From positions 19,189,187 to 19,253,186 of the forward strand of contig NC_051444.1 in assembly GCF_001649575.2 (NCBI RefSeq): a stretch of 64,000 nucleotides of DNA, given 5' to 3'. Shown piece after piece: positions 1-12,096 of this stretch. A program made the position numbers and the translations under genes. The DNA is from Kryptolebias marmoratus. Lineage: Eukaryota; Chordata; Actinopteri; Cyprinodontiformes; Rivulidae. Under the pieces are notes generated by a model, which was given only the letters and a program-made list of their open reading frames with translations, was not told the DNA's origin and ran no database searches. The stretch's first letter is position 1, and each line of letters starts with the position of its first letter.

Positions 1-2528
1 GAGAAGAGCTGATGGACTGGATGCAGCTATTATTTTTGATAACTTAAAGATCTCAACAAAACAAAAAAACACTCAAAAAGGGTAGCAAAATCTTCATGTA
101 TCACAGATTGGCATGGGTCCATACCCCTTGAGCTGTTGATGCAGGGATAGGGTTTTGTTTGTGTTACTAGTGCTAGTTGTCATGTGCGCACATACATGTT
201 GGTTTTTATGGTACAACCTGACAGGAGGTTGTAACACAATCTCTCACACAGTGGTTAATTCCTTCTCAATTTTACTTCTGAAAGACTCAGCCTCTCTGTG
301 GGATGTTCACTTCAAATCCAATCATATCGCTATCACAGGGAATGCTTTCAATTTGTGGTGAGATGTCTTTGCACTGTCTCCAGTCTTTTGTTGAACCTGT
401 CTCAACATTTCTTTTATTATTATAGATATAAAACTTCAAATTTTCATTTTAAAATTTGGTGACTTGGAACCATTTCTATTAAAAACAAGAAATGTCAGAT
501 TTCCATGTATATCTTTGACAATATTTTAACATTTTGACACTCAGATTGTGTGAAGGGACCAGGAAAATTTTAATTTTAATACTTGGTTAATTAATCAATT
601 AGGTAGTCAAACAAAAGAAAAGTCCTGTTATTGAGAATTTCATTAAAATAAACTTTAGGAAAAAAGACCAGTTGCATTAAGAACTAGTGTATAAAATGCT
701 TGGAGGAAAGATTTATTTCTCTAAAGCTAGAAATAACAAATAGGGCAACTTCAGATACATCGAAGCCACATTTAGATGTGTTATATATTGTTGTGTCCTT
801 GTGGGACTCTTTAAAGTTGCTAGCAAGGTGTCACCTTCTTTTAATTGTTTTTTAACTGCGTGTCAACATATTTCAGACACACACTACAAATATACAGTCT
901 TTTGTACATGTCAATACCTTCTCTTTGTACTAAATATTTAGATTTTTTTGTTTCCAAGTTCTATTTTTTTTAATTTAGAATGGTTATTTAAGAAACTGGA
1001 AAAGAAATAAAAAGACAGACATATATTTTTGATTCTGGGTGCATCTTTAAGCTCATAGAAAATATGAATAACTAAAAGCTAATGAGATGGGTTAATGCAG
1101 GTTTAATATGTATGTGTGTGTGAGATAGCAGGCCACACACGAGTTGGCAGATGGCCACTAATGTTGCCTGGAAGAGTGACGTACTTTATTGTGTGCTGGC
1201 GAGCTCGCATCCACCACTTGTCCGCCATCTGACACGACCTATCACACCACTTTGTCACAGCAGGGGAGAGGTTGTAACACATGTTCGTGCACAAGCACAC
1301 CCAAACACACACAACCCCCCGCACACACACTCTCCATTTCAACTTTTAGTTCAGAGTGTGAGAGAGGAGGATGATGTCACAGAAAGAGATAAGAGGAGAG
1401 ATGGAGAGAAATAGATTTTTGTTCAGCAGGGAGAAAAGTGAAGTGCTGGATTTGAGGGCCATTTAGAAGAAAGGAGCCACATCAAAAAAGAGCTGTTTTC
1501 TATTCATGAACTGAACATGTTTGGAGGACAAAACAACCGTGCAACAGTTCTCACTGACACACAGGAATTCTGTATTTAGAGGTCTGCTGTTATAGTTACT
1601 CACAAATACAAGCATCAAAATAAATCTGAGCACTCCCTCCCTTCCCGTGCTTGTTTTTTTCTGCATTCCTGCCAAGAGTAATTCATGGTTGCCACTAGAG
1701 GAGCTTGTTGTATGTGTACATCTTAATGTTTCTGACAGCAGAGCTTTTTCATCAAGGGCAACCCACCAAAACTCAAGTGTTAACAGCACTTTGTGCTTGT
1801 AAATTGCTCAGTCTTAATGCCAGATGAATGCAGCACAGCTCAAAAGAGAGCTTTCTTCAAAAGACTCATAAAGTGTGTTTTATGCTAAAGGGCAACTAAG
1901 CTGAAGTCACTGTTTCACTTGGGTCACATCATTTTCAAGCAGCACCATTTACTCTGAAAGCTGCATAGGTTACATGTAAACAAATGTCAAGTGTGATTAT
2001 TTTAGATGGAGAAAAACAGTTTTCTGGGGCAACCGAGTGGCTGTTGCAGGCTGAAAGCAATGCCTTAATGTACAAATAAAATATATACACACTCGCAGAT
2101 AGCAAATTACTGCAAAGTACGTTGAAAATAAAGGCAGCCTTCCATTTAATGTAGGCAGTGGTTAAAACACATCATTCTTTGCTAAATGGGATTGAATAAA
2201 TCTACTATCACATCAATATGGACATGAATAGAGTTGAAATTGAGCCTCTATTTGTCTCAGTTGGGCAAATTATAAGCAATAAATCTAGTTAGTTTGCTAA
2301 CAATAAAGCCATACAATTTTCATTTTTCATCAGCTCATGCAGTCAAGTGATTAATATAAATATTCTTAATGGTAGCACATTTTACTAAAACCAGCCTTAC
2401 AAAAAAAAAAAGAAGTACAAGTATTATAATCTTTTTCATCAGACAGCACTGGTAACATTCGTTTAAATGATAAAATACATCACTTTTTTTTAGTTAAGTC
2501 ACTAATGTGACTAACAATTTAAATGATA
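1..2528. other. intergenic, no gene seen
   Basis: AT-rich sequence with only short chance reading frames. A less AT-rich patch at about 1095-1420 is rich in CA/GT dinucleotides and could be regulatory, but no specific motif decides it. At 1690-1702 there is a weak CTCF-like core (ccactagagg). I see no repeat family and no exon with both splice signals and an open frame. Confidence 0.6.
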
Positions 2529-2760
2529 CAGTGGGTTGCAAAGTAATCACACTCTTTGGCATTCTCTTTGCTCTGTTGCCTTACAACCTGGAATTTAAAG
2601 GGAAGTTTTTGAGGGACTGAATCTTTTATTTTACACAACAAAACTGCCACATCAAAGATGCAAGATTTTTTTTTTTTTTTTTTTTTGCAAAACAAACAGG
2701 ATGATTTAAAAAAATAAGAGCAAAAACTCTGAGTGTGCAAAACTTTGTCGCCAAACTCAA
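2529..2760. mobile_element. Tc1-like transposon terminal relic
   Basis: The block starts with ta-cagtgggttgcaaagtaatc, which resembles the terminal inverted repeat of fish Tc1-like elements (TA target followed by CAGTG.CTTGCAAAAGTATTC). It continues with tctttggcatt and ttgccttacaacctggaatt, the usual subterminal sequence of that group. A poly-T run at about 2668-2686 interrupts it. No matching right end is visible nearby, so this is a solo end or a decayed non-autonomous copy. Family membership is from memory of the consensus. Confidence 0.55.
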
Positions 2761-3639
2761 TACTTACCTAAGTCAATACCCTGATCTGTAAATAATATGG
2801 TTGGTAATGGTTGGGGCTTTAAAACAAAGGTGGTGAATTCATATGCACACACCACTTTTTAGTTGTGTGTGTGTGAATTTATAATTTATTTGTTTATTTA
2901 CCTTTTCCCCATTAATCTGGAGTATTTTTAGTAGGTGCATTACTTTAATTAAAACAGAAAATTTATTTTAAATATAGGTTGTAAAGAAACAAATATAATA
3001 CAAACAAACAAACAAAGAAATCAGTGGGGGGTTCATCCGGGGAGGTGTTTGAAACGTGTTTAATGACAGAAAAGTTAAGCAGTAACCTATCCTATTCTAT
3101 GGGATTCTCAATACAACTGCAGGGCATAGCAGTGTGAGAAAGTGTTGCGGACAGTTGAGGCACTATCAATAAATACTAAAAAAGGTCTTTCAAAACAAAT
3201 CATTTGATTTAGTATTTGAATACAAGTTAAAAACGGTTGTTGAGATATGACCTGAGCCTTTATTTATCATACAAGATTACAGTCTAATGAGCCGACTTTA
3301 GAGTATAAAAGACACATTCATCAACCTACTTTCATCTACGTAAGATTTAGTTTTTTTTTTTATGAAGAAATCTCAAGTGACCACATGATTTATCACATTA
3401 GCTGAAAGGCAAAGGTTTTACTCAGATTTACCCCACATCTGCCCCAGCGTTTGTTCTCATGAGACAACATTATGAGCTACCCAGGAAAAAAAATACTATT
3501 TAGTAAATTTTTGACAATTTCAGAAAAGTAAACATTTTTGTTTTCATTGTAACTGTGACTGTAGATAACAGTGATATGGTAAAAAAAAAAAAAAAAAACA
3601 CTGTGAAGAAAATTGACTCTTTAATCATTCATTACACAC
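2761..3639. other. intergenic, no gene seen
   Basis: AT-rich filler with homopolymer tracts, including an A run near 3580-3598. It may be the remains of the body of the Tc1-like element whose end lies just to the left, but I cannot trace this. Confidence 0.5.
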
Positions 3640-4150
3640 AGATGCCTAAAGATGTAAAATTCATCTGGGGAATAAACAGAATAACCCTGGTCTCAGAAGC
3701 TATTATTCTTTCCGTGGCAAACACAGCTTCGTGTGGGCGTTTTGCAGAAAAGTTCACCAGACTCTTGACATTTTCGACCATTCTTTCTCTCAAAATCCTT
3801 TTGGTTGCAAAATGTTGAGAATTTTCTTGCCTGTGCTGTCCTTTGCAGATCCCAATATGCCACAACACTCCAAAGGGATTAAAATCTGTGCTTTGACTGT
3901 TACATTTTAAAACCCCTCATTTGATCTTTTTGAGCCATCTTTGTTAGATTAGCTGGAGTGGTGAAAGATAATCATCCTACTTAAAGTCCTGGTGTGTTTT
4001 AGTCCTGCATTTCCAAAATATCTCCTCTTCTGGTTTTAGACACAAGCACATGACCAACAGCTGCAGGAGTTACCTTCCTATCCAGAAAGTGAAAACAGGG
4101 ATCTCCGTTTGCAAAGGGGACAAGGTCTGTTGGAGCTTACAATCTTTTTC
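3640..4150 (-). pseudogene. Tc1/mariner-like transposase relic
   Basis: Read on the minus strand, about 3860-3990 translates to pieces matching the C-terminal catalytic half of Tc1-like transposases. SQSTDFNPF corresponds to the family's SQSPDLNPIE block (third acidic residue region). Upstream of it, a lysine-rich stretch resembles the family's STKEWLKKNK segment and a DDYLS-type piece sits where the second catalytic Asp block (DNDPKH) belongs. Stops (for example within SS*SNKDGSK) and the change of the E position show it is dead. A minus-strand frame is still open at 3632-3868 but only its first residues fit the family. It probably cannot make a working enzyme. It may belong to the same element as the Tc1-like end at 2529. 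Confidence 0.5.
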
Positions 4151-4159
4151 AAATTCTTG

Positions 4160-6828
4160 TCAGACTTAGGTCCATGTACAATGTTTGGGAGTCATGAAGC
4201 TGTTTGGAGCTTAGCATGATGACAGGAAAACTGTCAGTGTGAAATGTTAAGATTTTTAAAATGAAATATCAGTGATGAAGAAAGGTCTAATGATTTTTTT
4301 GTCAAGTTGTTAAGTTGGCAAAATCTGCTAATGGGGGACAACTGTGGCTCTTCATCTTCAAATTGAAAGATGAGTTTGATGCCTAAGAACAGGACTGAAG
4401 AGTTCAAAGATGACAATATACAGCCCTACACTGCCTCAAATATGCCTACTGGTGTATGAGTGATAATATATTCTCTTTCTTTTAAAAAGGGGGCTACATA
4501 CAGTATATAGAGTGAGAATGTATAAGTGCTGGACTATCTATAAATAAATGTATGAAAAACACATTATACAGCTTTTTGTAGACCTAAAATGAGGTTAAAA
4601 GTGCTTTAAAGTGAGAACTTCTTAACTTTCAGATGACTAAATCACCAAGAGTCAACATACTAAGTTAATGCAACTCTATGGTCATTGATCAGGCTGTATT
4701 TGTTGGCTTCTCAAGCAGCAGCCCATATAAACCTCTTTTCTTTCAGTCTACACTCCACCGCGAGTCTTAGGAAAAGAGGAAAAAGAGGTTGAGCCAAGCA
4801 TAGCAAAAACAAGGAGGAAACTAAAGATTTAAAAGCATTTATTTTATACATTAACAAATAAACTCTTACAAAGATCCAGAAATTGACTCCCATTGTTTTA
4901 ATAAGTGCAGATCCAGATGCTTTTAAGAGTACTCTAACTGGATAGACATACTAGATTATAACACATTTTATCATTTCAGCCATCATTTCCAGGAAATGAT
5001 ATTAGCCTGAGTATAAATACACTGCATCTGCAACAAAGCTGAAGCAATAACAAAATGGTTGTGTAATTATAATTAATATTTCGAAACTGGCATGGGGAAA
5101 TGGATGATCTACAGCTGTTGATGTTTGATAAAGAGTACGGCTGTGGCAAAGAAAATATATCCATTATTAACAACAAATCAGGTTTGGCTTTAATACAAAA
5201 ATATTACCCAATTATATCAGGTATAATAATATGAGTGCAGGGCAATCATCATTGATCATTGCTGGCTGTTTGTTCTCGTCTGACCACGACAGCTTAAATG
5301 TCCCTCCCTTGCTGACGTCTGCTGCAACAGAGCACAGTAGAAGCGCCTGCAGCAGTGCAGTCCTGTAGTCCTCTCATACAAGCAGCAGGAAAAACTTTCC
5401 CATCTCTGGGATAAAAACAACTCCCAGACTGGATTTAGAGATAGCAAACAAGGTGGAGGAACACCATCTCACAACTTGTAACAGCTTTCAAAACACTAAC
5501 AGAACTATAACAAAGCTCACCAGGGAACAAGTTTGCCACTGAGGAAATACGAGAAATTCAATCAGACTATTTCAGTTTTCCGAACGTACTGCCTCTGACA
5601 GTTCTACTTTGCTTTTATCATCATGAACATACTTGAACACCTATTTAGATTTTATTTGAGCCACTATTAAATTGTATGTACATCAAGAGAGAGTGAGAGA
5701 GCACAACTGTAACATGTACACTATAGCAGTGATAAAAAATGTTACTAAAGGAAATGTTTTTCTTCTGACGTCTGATAATCATAATTCAAAAAGAGTTGAG
5801 TTGCACCTTAATTTACATATTTTAATTTAATGCACATACAGCTTGCCATGACACAATGAAAAGTAAGATGGATATAAAGGAAAACATGTCAGAAAGGATA
5901 ATATAGTCATTATGGAGCTTTTTTTAAAAAAAAAATTGTAATATTTTGTGCTGTGGGGTTATGTAAATATTACTCCACAGCACAGACATCATGTTGTAAC
6001 TTTAGGTGTTTATTGCTCAGCTATATAAATGAAGGAAAGTTTGGTTTTATCTTCACAAAATTTCTTTCTGATGAATTCGCTGATTGCTGGAACCTTTTGG
6101 ATTTTGTTTGTACTGAAATTAATTTCAGCTCACATCTTTATTTATTTTTCTACGTAGGAGCTGCCAAATGGCTTTTATTTTTGCTGTCTTCCTAGTGTTC
6201 TTGCATTACTGATGGCACAATTTTTACTTTGTTTTCGCCCGCCTCAGAAAGCTTTTAGCAGCATCTGCAGCCGTGACCACAATGTTCTTAAGGCTTCTGA
6301 GTCAATAAAGCCACAAACCATTACATATCTGTCCAAGAGAGGCTTTATTAAAGCATACTTTTTTCTTCTATAAAGAGCTGTTGTTTTGGCACTTCACTGT
6401 GTGATGTTTCAGGGTATGAAGGCCATAAGGATTTAAATGTAACTAGTTTACAATGGGGCTGTGCATCTCTGGTTCATGGCATATATATGTATCTTGATGC
6501 ACCAAATCATCAAAGATCATGAGCACCAAAAACAGATATAATATCATTCTACCTTTAATCATGATACAACATGACTCAATATGAGCTTGAGTCAAAACAA
6601 TGAGATTCAAATGCAAAACAATACAGTAAAGCAAAAAAAAAAAAGATTCTGTTAGCCACTGAGTTTTTTTTTACTGAAAATGGTCATTCACAAACATCTT
6701 ATTTGATTTACTTGTAAAACCAACTTTTTTAAAAGATCAATACTGTACACATATGCATCCATGAGTCTGTCAAAATCAGTTGATCTTAACATCCTTAGTT
6801 TACACAGAGGCCAAGCAGCATAAAGACA
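4160..6828. other. intergenic, no gene seen
   Basis: AT-rich non-coding sequence. Only chance reading frames below 85 codons are present, with no splice-supported exon. Short purine tracts (for example gagagagtgagagag at about 5686) and A/T runs are the only patterned parts. Confidence 0.55.
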
Positions 6829-7160
6829 ATATCTCATTGGGCTGAGACCATTGGCAACTAGTTGCTGAATGGCATTCGCAAGAGTCTCCAAAATGTCTCC
6901 AAACATTTACAGAGGTTCTCTGTGTCTTTACGTAAGTCGCAGAGGTGGGCAACAAAAAAATGCACACAGGCTAGAATACAGTTTTGCCAGCCATGGACAC
7001 AAAAATAGGCTGTGATTTTCACAAGTTGGCCTAAAAAAATGCAGCTGTATGGCTCAGTGGTTTCTTGTTCACAAAAACTGCAACTAAAAAAATGACCAAT
7101 TTTCTTGCAATTTTGAGTTGCTAACTAGTCTCCAACAGTTGCAGCCCAGTGAGATACTGG
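6829..7160. repeat. imperfect inverted-repeat (foldback-like) element
   Basis: The left arm at about 6829-6878 (tatctcattgggctg, then attggcaactagttgctg) is the reverse complement, at roughly 70 percent by eye, of the right arm at about 7107-7160 (gttgctaactagtctcc, cagcccagtgagatact). About 230 bp separate the arms. The arrangement suits a decayed foldback/MITE-type DNA element or two head-to-head fragments of one repeat family. No coding potential is seen in the spacer. The family is not identified. Confidence 0.5.
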
Positions 7161-7164
7161 CTCA

Positions 7165-9720
7165 ATGAGAACATAACAAAGCTGTTGTGGTGATATAGTT
7201 CACTTTACTGTCTCACTTCAGCCTGTTAAGGCTGAATAAAGACTGGGTGGGTAAGATGAAAAGATGAATGTTAACAGCATTTAGTCATGCAGCCCATCTG
7301 CAAAAATACTATTAACAAGCTGGCTGGGAGAGGCAAGAATTTCAACTGAGAAAATTTTAAAATCAATATTCTTTTTATTACCTATCTTGTCTTCACACCC
7401 ACAAACAGCAGCGCTCTCAGGGACTGGTTTATGTTTGTGCGCTGATATCTGTGCTGATGTATGTGTGTCAGTCAGTAAGCATATGTCTCTAAACCATGCC
7501 CCTGCTGCTTTCATGCTTCAACGCTATCTTCATTTTTGCCCCTGCACCTCATCAGCAGCCCATCTATCCGTCACGCTGAGGAGAGCATGACGTAGGGAAC
7601 ATTTTCATAATTATTTCCCACCTCCCTCATGTGACCACCACCACTTCCTCTCTCCAGACATTCCTTCAGGGCATAAAAAGACACTATAACTTCCCACCTC
7701 CCTCCAACCACACACACACACACACATGTCAGCGGCGCCTCTCTACGACCAACCACAAGCATGAATTTGTGTGGCGCTTACGTGTTCTGACTATAAAGCA
7801 AAAGGCTGCAACTCAAAGCTTCTCCACCCTTTAACAATTACAGATAACAAGATGAACATTGGAAATGAAAAGTCATTAGGGTTCCCTTTCAGCTGAGTGT
7901 GGGCCATATCAGTCTCCTCAATCTCTGTGTTAACCTGGGCTTTGTGGGTGCATAAGTCTGTCACCTCTTTGCTGACATTAAACCAGACTTGCTCGAGCTA
8001 AGCAGAGTGGGGCATTCCCGTTTCAGCCCCCTATCTGCACACCCACACTTACAAATATGCAATTTTACAAATCTTTCCAATTCTTATTGTTTCACACTGG
8101 GTCTTTTTAGTTTTCCTACCTCCATTTCTTGGAAAATGTTTTATTTTCTGTTGCAATCTTTGCACTTTGGTTTGTCATGTTGCAGTTTATACCTTGTCCA
8201 AAAAAGATCAGGGGTGTGATGTTCGTGTGGGCTGGGTGTTAAATGCTACCTGTAGCTGTTAAGGCTGTCTGGCCATGTAGATAGCCTCTTCTCACAGGCA
8301 TTAGGCACAACCGGAAGAGTTCTGATCTGCTGCAGGGAGCATGGAGCACATCTGATAATAAGGTGTTGATAGTTGGCATTAGCTTGACAGCCTCTGCAGC
8401 CTGATATAGCAACAGACCATGGGCAGTGGCAGGCTCGGGGACAGACAGGAAATTACTGATAGCAAACAGCAATCACACGTCAATTCACATATCAGACGTG
8501 CTGAATTTATTCGCCAGGACATTAAGATGAAGTTTTTAGGGATCATTGTCGGGTTGGACCATGTAGGCCTATTTCATAGCAGACATTTTAACTTGAAAGA
8601 ATAAGGAGGTTCCACTCAGAGAAATTATCTAAAACTCGAATGCAGCCATCGATAAAGTGTTGTAAAATCTGCCTTTCCTGCAAGGTGTGATTTGAACTAA
8701 TGTGTAAAACTCAAAGAACTGTGTTTGGTGGCCTCAGTTAAAAAAAAAACAGGTGACTCATAAAGTCTGATTTTATGAAACTGCATTTGGAATTAGTACA
8801 AAGTCTTGTCAATTTGTGTATATGCTGTTTCTGACTTTTTTGTCTGCTTTAAAATATCAAAAATGGCTCGTAGGCAAATGTTTCAGAAAGAGATGGGATT
8901 TCTGATTGACCTGAGGATTATGGGTGTAAAAATTTTCTCTTAAACAATGTCAGTATTATGGGTCATGGTAACACGCTTCAGGACAAAAGTCCAGGATTTC
9001 AAAAAACCTCTTAATGGACAGAGACAGATGGCGATACCGCTGTTGTGGCAACTGTATGCCCATCAAATTTTGTACCTGATGATTTTATTTTATTGTTGTT
9101 TATTGACCTCCAACACCATGTAAACAATGAAATTGAACTATGTCTCATTATTACACCTATTTTAGTCAGCAAGCTGAAAATGTATACATTGGAACAAATA
9201 TTTGATCATAAGTAGGACAAACACCGCCTGTACTTTGCTGAGCATTTACTGACTCGCCATCATCCCAAAAACTAACCATTTGGTTATTCCAATTTACATA
9301 TTTTTTAGCTCCTCTTGTCACGAAGAGAGCAGATATCATGATTAGATTGCACCTCTTCCTGTATGTGAGTTATACGTCTCTGGAGCATTTAGAATGTCTC
9401 AAGGCAGTAATTTCCACTCTCAGACGATACTCAGGTGTTATTACTTTTAAGACGGGAAAGTAATCAAGCAAAATAACTAAAAAAAAAACCCACAAAGTCT
9501 GATGTGGAGTGCCAAAGTCTGCAGTAGTTGTTACTATTTTAAAAACTGAAGAAAAAAAAAACATAAAACATCACTACAAGTTCCTTTTTTTTACTTATTT
9601 TGTCTGTTAATAAAGTTTAAAATTTCATGACGTTCTAAAATGGTCCTGTCACTGAATTAACATGATCAACAGTTATGATGCAGTTATTGCCTGGAAAAGT
9701 TTTAACATTCATGTTCTACA
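7165..9720. other. intergenic, possible regulatory blocks
   Basis: No coding exon is seen. The part at 7381-7660 and the part at 8230-8600 are less AT-rich and more complex than the surroundings, and look like candidate conserved non-coding DNA. A CA run lies at 7709-7726. The rest is AT-rich. Confidence 0.4.
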
Positions 9721-10191
9721 TGTCATGGGCTGTGGGCTTCAAGCTTTGTTTGTTTGTTTTACCTTCTGATCTGGTGAAGCTTCTTTTTGATTTTTTATGT
9801 AGGTTGATTGTTTGTTTCATTTGTCTTTTTTAATGCAGTTACTGTCAGTATTTGCTTCATTGCCTTAATTTTGTGAATGTGTTTTTCTTGAGGATTTGTT
9901 TTCTTTTGAGAGTTTTAGTCTCCTATCTGCATTGCAGGGTAACTTGTGTTTCCACTTTTCATTGTTTTCATGGTTTTGCATAAACTGGTCACCCTGTGTG
10001 TGGTTTTATGGGTGGCAAACCAATGAAAAATCTCAAAAAGAGCTTGTGAACTTGCATTTGTGTTTGGATCATTGAATCTTTTACTGTCTGTGCTCTGTTG
10101 TTTTTGTTTTCTTAATGCTTTTTGTATCCATCACCTGCCAACCTGCTGCATATTTTTGGGTTTGGGTTCTCCTTTGTCTTTGAATTTGACA
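9721..10191 (+). mobile_element. LTR-like repeat with TGTCA...TGACA ends, decayed
   Basis: The block begins TGTCATGGGC and ends TTTGACA, giving the short inverted ends typical of LTRs. Its body is T-rich, with pieces such as gcatttgtgtttgga and ggtttgggttctcc that resemble the 3' part of small teleost LTR-like repeats in sense orientation. No target-site duplication was found on the flanks, and I see no clear poly(A) signal. It is old and diverged, and could also be chance T-rich sequence. Confidence 0.3.
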
Positions 10192-10944
10192 CCGTGGGGG
10201 AAGTATATTTGAGTAAAGCAGAATGTCATGTAAAACGCAGCATATTCAGAGGAACAACTACAACTTACAGGAAACTACTGAAACACTATAGGTTGTATTT
10301 ACATTTAATTTCCAAGCATAAATTGCCTTTGTCTATATAACATAAATGTTATATGAATGAAAGAAATACAGGATAAATAAAAACTTCTATTAGAATCCAT
10401 CCTGTTAAATAATATATTAGTTACCGCTTAGTGGTTGTGTCATAAAACAAGTCAGTTTTGTAAATGGGGGTAAAGACGACTAATGAAACCATATTATGTG
10501 CATGAATCATTTGAACAAAATCTGTACAGCAGTATGAAAACAAATTTGATTGGTTATACATTAACCATGGGACACGACTGATAGAACGAAACAAATACAA
10601 AACACGGCAATAATATATTTTTTGCTAAAGAGCTGTATAGAATGAATTAGGCCTCAGGGTTATTCTGTAACAAGATGAATTGATTTATGTTTTGGGACAT
10701 ACATTGAAAGATGTTTTTAATTTCTAAAGGTGTACTTGAAATATCATAAAAAAGCATTTCCTGGTTAACTAGCTTTTTGGTCCTACTCCATTTGTAAAAC
10801 ACAAAGATAAGACTCAAAAAAGTTGTTAATAAAAACATTTAGAATTGATCTGACATAACTGTGACATACTCTTAAACCAAAACTCTTTCAAGCAACAAAT
10901 TATGTTTGTTCATTGATGTATAGTAACTCAAGAGCGCGAATGCT
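10192..10944. other. intergenic, no gene seen
   Basis: AT-rich sequence without recognisable repeats or exons. Confidence 0.55.
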
Positions 10945-11095
10945 TGTTTGCCTTATTTATCCCTATGTGTCCCTGTGATGGACCTTTTTGTGACCTGTCC
11001 GCTTCTTGCACAGTGATGGCAGGAGATAGGCACCAGCTCCAGATGACCCAGAAAGGAGAAGCTGGTAAAGAAAATAGATCGATGGATAGATGGTA
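10945..11095 (+). mobile_element. LINE/SINE 3' fragment, teleost-type
   Basis: It contains ccctgtgatggacc, gacctgtccgc, ggagataggcaccagctcc and gatgacccagaaagg, and closes with gatggatagatgg. This order (tcc...gacctgtcc...ggataggc.ccagc...gaccc...tggatgga) is that of a very common teleost LINE/SINE 3' end. The same motifs occur in the opposite orientation at 57640-57992 and in part at 15310-15415. It is 5'-truncated, as expected after target-primed reverse transcription. Confidence 0.65.
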
Positions 11096-11449
11096 ACTCA
11101 ACAGAGAACTGACCATTAGTGTTTTGCTGAGTGATATAGTTATTTAAGATGAGCCAGACACAAATGAGCAAGAAGAGAAATAAGCAGATAAGTATGAAAG
11201 GAGACCCAGGAGCAAATAAAGACTGAGGGCAATGTCTGTCCCAAGAAGCAAAAACATGCCAAGAGAGCTCATTGGTTTGGTGACTTCAGATACAGCGCCA
11301 AGATTCATGAAACATCTCTGCTTTTCATGCAGCTCGTCTGGCTTAAAAACATTAAATTAAGTCAAATAAAATAGGTTATTTATATTGAGTGCAATAGTGG
11401 TTTAAGTGACTAACAATCTATGACAACCAGTGTCGACCAAATACAAAAT

Positions 11450-12095
11450 GCAAAAAGCTTCAGTGAAGTGTTGGAAGTGCTTAAAACTCCAGAGGCCCAC
11501 AGGGACATTACAGAGAAGCTACAAGCTGTGTCAGTAAGGTTGTGGATCTTACAGAGTATTTCTGACGAGTGGCAGCAGAGGCGGCTTTCCTGAGGAAACA
11601 GGGGATTGGTTTTCGAGGTCACAATCAAGCACCATGCAGTGACAATAAAAGGGAATTTTACGAGTGGATGCAGCTTTTTGAGAAGTTTGATATTTTACTG
11701 CTAACACAAGAACAGGCACAGTGTATCCCAAAAGGACGTCATTCAAAGCGGCCCTGATGTTATAACTTCAAGGATCATCTCTGAGCCTGAAATGGCAACA
11801 TATACTGTACTCCATAAAAACGCAAGGGAGCACTGTTCAGGGCAGTGTTAGACCAGAGGGGCCGGTTGAAAGAGAAATTTCTTGGATTTTTGTGGCTTGA
11901 GAAATTTGATTCAAGCTCCATCAGTGACACCATAAAGGAGGAACTTGAGAAACATGGAATTAGACACAGAATGTGTTGCTATCTGCAATGATGGTGCTGT
12001 TCCTGTGGGTGTAGCAGTGAGAGGTGTGCAAGATTGATTCAGACAAAAAGACCCAAAGGTAGTAAACATCTATTACATTGCCTATCAACTTCATG
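11450..12095 (+). pseudogene. hAT-family transposase relic (DUF4371/ZMYM-like)
   Basis: Three consecutive plus-strand segments in shifting frames match the order of blocks in hAT transposases with a DUF4371 domain. At 11569-11690: AFLRKQGIGFRGHNQ followed by EFYEWMQLFEKFD (family: L..QG...RGH......F.ELL.L...D). At 11850-11960: LDQRGRLKEKFLGF and TIKEELEKHGI (family: ...ERFLGF...L...L...LGL). At 11957-12090: CNDGA, then RQKDPKVVNIYYIAYQLH (family: GYDGA.N..G...RI....P.A.YVHC.AH.LNL). The catalytic-region DGA survives. Frameshifts, a stop at about 12032 and missing C-terminal RNase H and dimerisation parts show it is dead. Neither terminal repeats nor an 8-bp target duplication could be seen. 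Such elements move by cut-and-paste. Confidence 0.75.
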
Positions 12096-12096
12096 T

